This document shows positions 16,497 through 20,961 of a stretch of DNA of 20,961 nt, piece by piece (position 1 is the stretch's first letter; every line of letters starts with the position of its first letter). A model generated the notes under the pieces. It did not search any database, was not told the origin of the DNA, and saw only the letters and a list, made by a program, of their open reading frames with translations. The stretch lies in assembly GCA_964497615.1 (NCBI GenBank), contig CAZCEC010000096.1, positions 1-20,961 on the forward strand. Direction: 5' to 3'. Origin of the DNA: CAZCEC01 sp964497615 (GTDB taxonomy: Bacteria > Chloroflexota > Anaerolineae > Anaerolineales > UBA6663). A program made the translations under genes and the position numbers.

Positions 16497-17942
16497 ATGG
16501 AGTCTCCCCTGAACAACGGCGCGCCGGAGAACAACAGCGAACGGCCCGAGCTGAGCGAACGCGAACGCGAAATCCTGAAACTGGTGGCCAGCGGGGCCAG
16601 CAACAAGCAGATCGCCCAGCAGTTGGTCATCAGCCTCAACACGGTCAAAGTCCACGTCCGCAACATATTCGGCAAAATCGGCGTGGCCTCGCGCACGGAG
16701 GCGGCACTGTACGCCATCCGGGCCGGGCTGGTGCGGATGCCGGGCGAGAGCGTCGCCGTGGCACCGGACGAGGACGCGCTGCCCCTGGACGAGCCGGACG
16801 ACGGCGGCGCCGCAGCGGAGATCGCCACCGCCCCAGCCTCAGCGCCGCCCGCGGCCGAGGGCATTGAGCCGACTTCCAGCCCGGTGGTAAGCGCGCCCCC
16901 TGCCCAGCCCAGGCGGCGGCCGGTGTGGCTGTGGTGGGCGGTGGGGGTCCTGCTGTTGGTGGTGCTCATCGCGGGCGGGACGGCCGCCTACTCGCGCCTT
17001 CAGCCGACGCCGACGGCCGCGCCGACCGAAATCCGGGCCACGGCCATCCCGCGCTGGAAGGCGCTGGCGGGCCTGCCCACGCCGCGCAGCGGGCTGGCGG
17101 CCGTGATCTACGAGAACCAGCTATTTGCCATCGCGGGGCAGACGGCGACGGGCGTGACGGGCGCGGTGGAACGGTATGACACGGCAACGGGGGTGTGGGC
17201 GCCGCTGACCGCCAAGCCCGTGCCGGTGGCCAACGTGGGCGCGGCCGTCATTGGCGGCAAGATATACGTGCCGGGCGGGCGGCTGGCCTCAGGCGAGATT
17301 ACGCAGGTGCTGGAAGTATTCGACCCCAACGAAGGGACGTGGGAGCAGCGGGCGGACCTGCCGGCGCCGGTGAGCGCCTATGCGATGGTGGCGTTTGAGG
17401 GCCGGCTGTATCTGTTCGGCGGGTGGGATGGGCAAGGCTACCTGGCGACGGTCTACGTTTATGACCCCAGCGCGGACGTGTGGACCGAGGGCACGCCGAT
17501 GCCAAGCGCCCGCGCGTTCGCAGGCGCCGCGGTGGGGGCCGGGCGCATCTATGTCGTCGGCGGCGCCAATGAAGCCGATTTCATTACGTCAAATGATGAG
17601 TATTCGCCCCAGGCGGACCGGCCGGGCGATTCGCCCTGGCGAGCACGCGCCCCGCTCCCGGCCGGCCGGTCCCAATTCGGTGCGGCCGGGTTAGCGGATC
17701 AGATTTATGTCATTGGCGGCACCACCGAGGATGGCGGCGGGGTTCCATACCGCTATCGGCCGCAGGATGACGCCTGGCTGCCGCTGGAGGAGCACTCGGG
17801 CGGGGCGTGGTCGGGGCTGGCGGTAGGGGCGCTGGACGGCTATATCTACGCCGTTGGAGGTGTTATGGAAGGTTCATTGACGGCGCAGGCCGCGTCTTAC
17901 CAGGCCATTTACACGGTTTCGTTGCCAGAGGTCAATCCGTAG
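16497..17942 (+). CDS. Membrane-tethered LuxR-type regulator with extracytoplasmic Kelch propeller
   Basis: The protein has 481 residues. Residues ~18-78 are a GerE/LuxR helix-turn-helix (LSEREREILKLVASGASNKQIAQ, ISLNTVKVHVRNIFGKIG). An Ala/Pro/acidic linker (about 82-140) ends in PRRR, then comes one transmembrane helix (about 142-165). Six Kelch repeats follow (about 180-481), each with a P-R/S entry, a YV-GG doublet and Y-D-P/T...W, for example GRLYLFGGWDG and GRIYVVGGANE. The charge pattern puts the DNA-binding domain inside and the propeller outside. It has no receiver domain, so it would be a one-component transmembrane regulator; the ligand may be a glycan or surface protein (inference). 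ATG 16497 is preferred to an upstream in-frame start at 16359, which lies inside the terminators. The gene appears monocistronic. Confidence 0.88.
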   Translation: MESPLNNGAPENNSERPELSEREREILKLVASGASNKQIAQQLVISLNTVKVHVRNIFGKIGVASRTEAALYAIRAGLVRMPGESVAVAPDEDALPLDEPDDGGAAAEIATAPASAPPAAEGIEPTSSPVVSAPPAQPRRRPVWLWWAVGVLLLVVLIAGGTAAYSRLQPTPTAAPTEIRATAIPRWKALAGLPTPRSGLAAVIYENQLFAIAGQTATGVTGAVERYDTATGVWAPLTAKPVPVANVGAAVIGGKIYVPGGRLASGEITQVLEVFDPNEGTWEQRADLPAPVSAYAMVAFEGRLYLFGGWDGQGYLATVYVYDPSADVWTEGTPMPSARAFAGAAVGAGRIYVVGGANEADFITSNDEYSPQADRPGDSPWRARAPLPAGRSQFGAAGLADQIYVIGGTTEDGGGVPYRYRPQDDAWLPLEEHSGGAWSGLAVGALDGYIYAVGGVMEGSLTAQAASYQAIYTVSLPEVNP

Positions 17943-17996
17943 AGCCAGTCACCCCTAAGTATTAGGCCCGGAAACGCTGTGGAATCCGATGGATTA

Positions 17997-18025
17997 TTGA
18001 CCCTCGGCGGGGCAGGGGCTATAGT
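17997..18025 (+). promoter_or_regulatory. Sigma70-type promoter for the repeat protein gene
   Basis: TTGACC (17997-18002) and TATAGT (18020-18025) are separated by exactly 17 bases, with 5 of 6 matches in each box. The predicted transcription start near 18032 gives a leader of about 55 bases carrying AAGGA (18076-18080), 6 bases before the ATG at 18087. The rest of the 17943-18086 gap shows no other clear element. Confidence 0.75.
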
Positions 18026-18086
18026 GGGGCCAAGATTAGCGTAGGATTACACTGGATTGAACATAATCCACTTGAAAGGAACAGAA

Positions 18087-19418
18087 ATGCGCAAAGTATT
18101 CTCGGTCATCATGGTCCTCGTCATCGCGCTCAGCGTGACCGCCGCTGTGTCGGCGGACTCGCCTGCGCCCGGTGGCCCGTTTGCGACCGCTTTCCGGGTG
18201 CAAAACCTGGGCGGTTCGACGGCGAACTGCACGTATCAGTTCTTCGATGGCGCTGGCAGCGCGGCCTACACCAGCAGCACCGAACAGGTTCAGGCGGGTG
18301 AGAGCCTGTACGTCTACACCCCGTCGCTGGGCAGCCTGGGCGCCGGCACCTACTCCGGCGTGGTGAGCTGCGACCAGCCCGTGGCGGCTGTGGTGAACTT
18401 CAGCGACAGCAACAGCGGCGCCAGCCACTCCGGCGTGACCACCCCCGGCACCACCTGGTACGCGCCTGGCATTTATGACAACTACTTCAGCTTCTACTCG
18501 AACATCGTTGTCCAGAATGCCACTGCCGGCACCGTCAACATCACGGTCGAAATCTACGAGCCCGGCAACGCCGTGGCCGTGAAGACGCAGACGGCCAACA
18601 ATGTGCCCGCGAACGCCTCAGTAGCGTTCGAGCAGGAAGGCGCGGCTGAGTTGTTCAACGACGTGCCCTACTCGGCCAAGATCACGGCCACCGGCAACGT
18701 GGCCCCCATCGTCAACATCTACGGCCGCGGTGGCGTGGATAATCAGATGTATTCGTACAATGCCTTCCCGGGCGGGGCGACCACGTACTACACGCCCATC
18801 GTCATGAACAACTACTACGGGAACAACACCGCCATCTCGATCCAGAACATTGGCGGCAGCGCGGCCGAAGTCGAGATCACTTACAGCGATGGTACAGTCA
18901 AGAACACGACCATCCAGCCGAACTCGGCGGACTCGCGCTATACCCCGGCCGAAGGCGTGGATTCGGGTGACGTGGACGGCCTGATGGGCGCCATCATCGA
19001 GAGCACCAACGCGCAGCCGATCGTGGTGCTGGTGAACATGTCCAACCCGTACAATCGCGCGGCCAGCTACAACGGCTTCTCGGGCGGCTCGGGCAGTGTG
19101 CGCGCCCCGATCGTGCTCAAGCGCTACTTTGACTTCAACAGCAGCGTAGTCTGCCAGAACATCGGCGGCGGCAACACGACGATGACTTTGGTTTACGGCG
19201 GTGTGGGTGGCAGTGAAGTGAGCGGCTCCATTCCCGCCGGCGGCACCCACCAGTTCTATCAGCCGGCCTCGGGCCTGATCCCCGACGGGTTCATCGGTTC
19301 GGCGACGATCACGGCCAGCGAAGACATCGTGTGTGTGGTCAACCAGGACGCGAACGAAGGCGCGTTGGGAACCACGATTTGGGACCAGCAGTATTCGTAC
19401 AACGGCGTCAACGACTGA
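18087..19418 (+). CDS. Secreted protein of four ~105-residue repeats, candidate surface-layer or sheath protein
   Basis: The protein has 443 residues. A Sec signal peptide (1-23, cleavage after VSA) is followed by four degenerate repeats at about 32-134, 135-244, 245-348 and 349-443. Each begins with a QN motif (RVQNLGG, VVQNATA, SIQNIGG, VCQNIGG, spaced 104, 110 and 104 residues apart); repeats 2-4 carry a late YN motif (SYNAF, SYNGF, SYNGV), and repeats 1-3 end in a P-x(3-4)-Y-aromatic segment. The repeats are Gly/Ser/Thr/Asn-rich and beta-like. Repeats 1 and 4 each have two Cys (48/95, 356/416) that could form disulfides, while repeats 2 and 3 have none. No enzyme motif is seen. A full promoter, good Shine-Dalgarno and strong terminator suggest abundant expression. 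An S-layer or sheath role is inference. ATG 18087 is chosen over 18057 by Shine-Dalgarno and signal peptide. Confidence 0.8.
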   Translation: MRKVFSVIMVLVIALSVTAAVSADSPAPGGPFATAFRVQNLGGSTANCTYQFFDGAGSAAYTSSTEQVQAGESLYVYTPSLGSLGAGTYSGVVSCDQPVAAVVNFSDSNSGASHSGVTTPGTTWYAPGIYDNYFSFYSNIVVQNATAGTVNITVEIYEPGNAVAVKTQTANNVPANASVAFEQEGAAELFNDVPYSAKITATGNVAPIVNIYGRGGVDNQMYSYNAFPGGATTYYTPIVMNNYYGNNTAISIQNIGGSAAEVEITYSDGTVKNTTIQPNSADSRYTPAEGVDSGDVDGLMGAIIESTNAQPIVVLVNMSNPYNRAASYNGFSGGSGSVRAPIVLKRYFDFNSSVVCQNIGGGNTTMTLVYGGVGGSEVSGSIPAGGTHQFYQPASGLIPDGFIGSATITASEDIVCVVNQDANEGALGTTIWDQQYSYNGVND

Positions 19419-19471
19419 GCGCCCTAACCTGCCCTCAGCCTAGCAGCCGCAGCAGCCCACAGTGAAGTAGG

Positions 19472-19511
19472 CGAGAGGCCGCCGGTACGACTGGCGGCCT
19501 CTCGTCGTTTT
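19472..19511 (+). terminator. Intrinsic terminator of the repeat protein gene
   Basis: CGAGAGGCCGCC (19472-19483) and GGCGGCCTCTCG (19493-19504) form a perfect 12-bp stem with a 9-base loop, followed by TCGTTTT. It lies 54 bases after the stop of the repeat protein gene and just before the lipoprotein gene, so the two are probably separate transcription units. Confidence 0.85.
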
Positions 19512-19536
19512 GAACAACAGGATCACAAACGCGCCC

Positions 19537-20034
19537 ATGAACTCGTTCTGGAAAATCGCTGTGGGATGCCTAGCCGTTGCGCTGGCCGCCTGCGGCCCAC
19601 GTGTAGATCAACCGCTTGACGCGACGGAATCGCCAGTTCCGTTGGCTGTACCGGCCAGCCCGACAGCACACATTCCCACCGTAGTCGTGCCAACGCCCAG
19701 CTCCGAATCAGGTGTCGTCACGGGCCGGATTATCGTGGCCCTGACGGGTGAGCCAATGGCAGGAGTACGCGTTTACTTGGCTAATCGAGTATTCCTCACC
19801 CCCGGCCCGGATTATGTTCTTTCATTGACTGACGAGAGTTCACCCCACGCCACGGCTGATGCCGATGGCTTCTTCGCCATAGCAGCGCCGCCAAAAAACT
19901 ATGCCCTGGTGGTGTGGACAGCCTTGGATTCGAAGGTTGTCGCCGACCCCGCCGACAATACCAAGGAAATTGACGTGAATGTTGTGGCGAATCGGACTTT
20001 GGAGTTAGGTGATCTGGTCGTCAACTGGCCGTAG
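19537..20034 (+). CDS. Small lipoprotein with carboxypeptidase-regulatory-like (Ig-like) domain
   Basis: The protein has 165 residues. The N terminus MNSFWKIAVG is followed by a hydrophobic stretch and the lipobox LAAC (Cys19), so it should be lipidated and membrane-anchored on the outer face. A Pro/Ser/Thr-rich linker (about 28-57) leads to a beta domain, GVVTGRIIVALTGEPMAGVRVYL and ATADADGFFAIAAPP, which is the pattern of CarboxypepD_reg/SdrD-B-like domains. It has no catalytic residues; a binding or structural role is likely. ATG 19537 is preferred to an in-frame TTG at 19510 because the latter lies in the terminator. No convincing Shine-Dalgarno or promoter is visible. The gene overlaps the convergent membrane protein gene by 30 bases and is less GC-rich than the genes to its left. 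Confidence 0.8.
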   Translation: MNSFWKIAVGCLAVALAACGPRVDQPLDATESPVPLAVPASPTAHIPTVVVPTPSSESGVVTGRIIVALTGEPMAGVRVYLANRVFLTPGPDYVLSLTDESSPHATADADGFFAIAAPPKNYALVVWTALDSKVVADPADNTKEIDVNVVANRTLELGDLVVNWP

Positions 20035-20961
20035 TTGGATTTCGGTTCGGTGTGCCAAGCGGCGCTGCACAGCCACGCTGAGCCCCCAGCCCACCACTCC
20101 CCAGCCCACCTCAGCTAAGCTAAACAAAAAGCGAAGCAGGATTGCTACCACCAAGGCGGGGGCCGGCGCCAGGATACCTTGCAGAACCACAGCCAGAGTG
20201 ACTTCCTGCACGCCCAGCAACGCCGGAATGATGGTCAGCAGAAGGCCGATGCTGCCCGTGAGCGCCCATAAGTGGGTCGTCACCAGCCAACCAGCAGGGA
20301 CGCCACCGGCGGCCCGGACAAACAGATGGAGTATCGCCCCACCCGAAAGCCAGGAGAGCAAATATAACCCGATCCACAGCCCACCTTCTGCTAACCGCGC
20401 TGGCCAGGCCCGCTGGGCCGGCTGCCAGGCAACCGCCAGACCCAGTGCAAACCCCCAGGCCACCAGGGCACCCAAGGTCGGCAAGAGGAGAGACGCACTG
20501 GAGCTACTGAGCGCGTAGAGGCCCAAGCCGGTCAGAATGAGCAGGCCCCATTCCAGAAAGTTGGCCGCGACGACGACACGGGTAGGCAGCCGGGTGGCAG
20601 CGGTATACATGGCCGCTCGTCCGACCCAATGCCAGATGCCCCCCGGCAACCGCCGGGTCAAGATCATCCGAGAGTAAATCTCGACATCCTTCCAGTCTGG
20701 TGCGCGATGAAACATGAGCATGCGCATCCAGACCAAGAACTGGGCCAGAAGCGAGACCAAATAGAGCCCCAGGCTGACCAGCGCGGCTGGCACGAAGGCG
20801 GCCCAGTTGAGTGATCGCACTGCCAGCCCGCCCGCAACGACGACGCCAATGCCATACAATACCGCCGCCAGGGTCAGTCCCCACCCCAGCCAATTCCATT
20901 GCTTGCGATACCGATCGCGGCTAGAGGCCCACAGGTCCGCCAAACGCTGCACCGCGTTCAT
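20005..20961 (-). CDS. UPF0104/LPG-synthase-TM-like integral membrane protein, ATG at the window edge
   Basis: The 318 visible residues contain about eight hydrophobic helices and the family block DVEIYSRMILTRRLPGGIWHWVGRAAMY (RRLPGGIW at 103-110). This matches the transmembrane domain shared by lysylphosphatidylglycerol synthase/AglD-type proteins, often encoded near glycosyltransferases and thought to act in lipid or lipid-linked glycan handling. The soluble synthase domain is absent, so aminoacyl-lipid synthesis should not be assumed. The ATG occupies the last three bases of the window; MNAVQRLADLW is a plausible start, but a longer N terminus outside cannot be excluded. The TAA stop lies inside the convergent lipoprotein gene. 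Base composition is less GC-rich than the glycan cluster. Confidence 0.75.
   Translation of the reverse strand: MNAVQRLADLWASSRDRYRKQWNWLGWGLTLAAVLYGIGVVVAGGLAVRSLNWAAFVPAALVSLGLYLVSLLAQFLVWMRMLMFHRAPDWKDVEIYSRMILTRRLPGGIWHWVGRAAMYTAATRLPTRVVVAANFLEWGLLILTGLGLYALSSSSASLLLPTLGALVAWGFALGLAVAWQPAQRAWPARLAEGGLWIGLYLLSWLSGGAILHLFVRAAGGVPAGWLVTTHLWALTGSIGLLLTIIPALLGVQEVTLAVVLQGILAPAPALVVAILLRFLFSLAEVGWGVVGWGLSVAVQRRLAHRTEIQLRPVDDQIT

Noticed and set aside
18057..18086. Upstream start of the repeat protein at 18057
   Set aside because: ATG 18087 has AAGGA 6 bases upstream and gives a clean signal peptide; the extension would lie before the Shine-Dalgarno.

Overview
The window is GC-rich bacterial DNA with densely packed genes. 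The gene content points to the Chloroflexota (Anaerolineae/Caldilineae-like): actor-like GT-C membrane glycosyltransferases with C-terminal beta-sandwich domains, a giant S8 protease with PA, PPC-like and DUF11-like modules ending in a YLPIV motif, a LuxR-HTH/transmembrane/Kelch fusion, and secreted proteins with an N-terminal YLPLV motif. This placement is inference; no rRNA or marker gene is present. No tRNA, rRNA, CRISPR array, transposase or phage gene was seen.

Layout. (1) 1-1845: 3' part of a GH63/MGH1-like glucosidase, followed by a 160-base spacer with seven degenerate heptamers and a -10 box. (2) 2008-9093: a plus-strand glycan cluster. Three GT2 glycosyltransferases and an ABC-2 polysaccharide-export permease are joined by 8-, 8- and 4-base overlaps; a secreted CBM-like beta-sandwich protein and a GT39/ArnT-like membrane glycosyltransferase follow. 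(3) 9090-11618, minus strand: a second large GT-C-like membrane protein, tail-to-tail with the cluster so that the two stop codons share one CTAG. (4) 11619-12019: divergent promoter region and a long, potentially structured leader. (5) 12020-16324: a 1434-residue secreted subtilisin-like protease, followed by two strong hairpins. (6) 16497-17942: a membrane-tethered LuxR-HTH/Kelch regulator. (7) 18087-19418: a secreted protein made of four ~105-residue repeats, with a full promoter, Shine-Dalgarno and terminator. (8) 19537-20034: a small lipoprotein. (9) 20005-20961, minus strand: a UPF0104/LPG-synthase-like membrane protein, overlapping the lipoprotein gene tail-to-tail by 30 bases.

How the genes may work together. 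The cluster at 2008-9093 looks like a surface-glycan assembly line: cytoplasmic GT2 enzymes build a chain, the ABC-2 permease exports it (its ATPase is not in the window), and GT-C enzymes transfer lipid-linked sugars outside the membrane. The second half is a cell-surface block of protease, transmembrane one-component regulator, repeat protein and lipoprotein, each apparently a separate transcription unit.

Two kinds of start are visible. The genes at 2008, 11618 (minus) and 16497 have a -10 box 6-7 bases before the start codon, with no -35 and no room for a Shine-Dalgarno, so they look leaderless. The genes at 12020 and 18087 have textbook -35/-10 promoters with 17-base spacing, a leader and a good Shine-Dalgarno.
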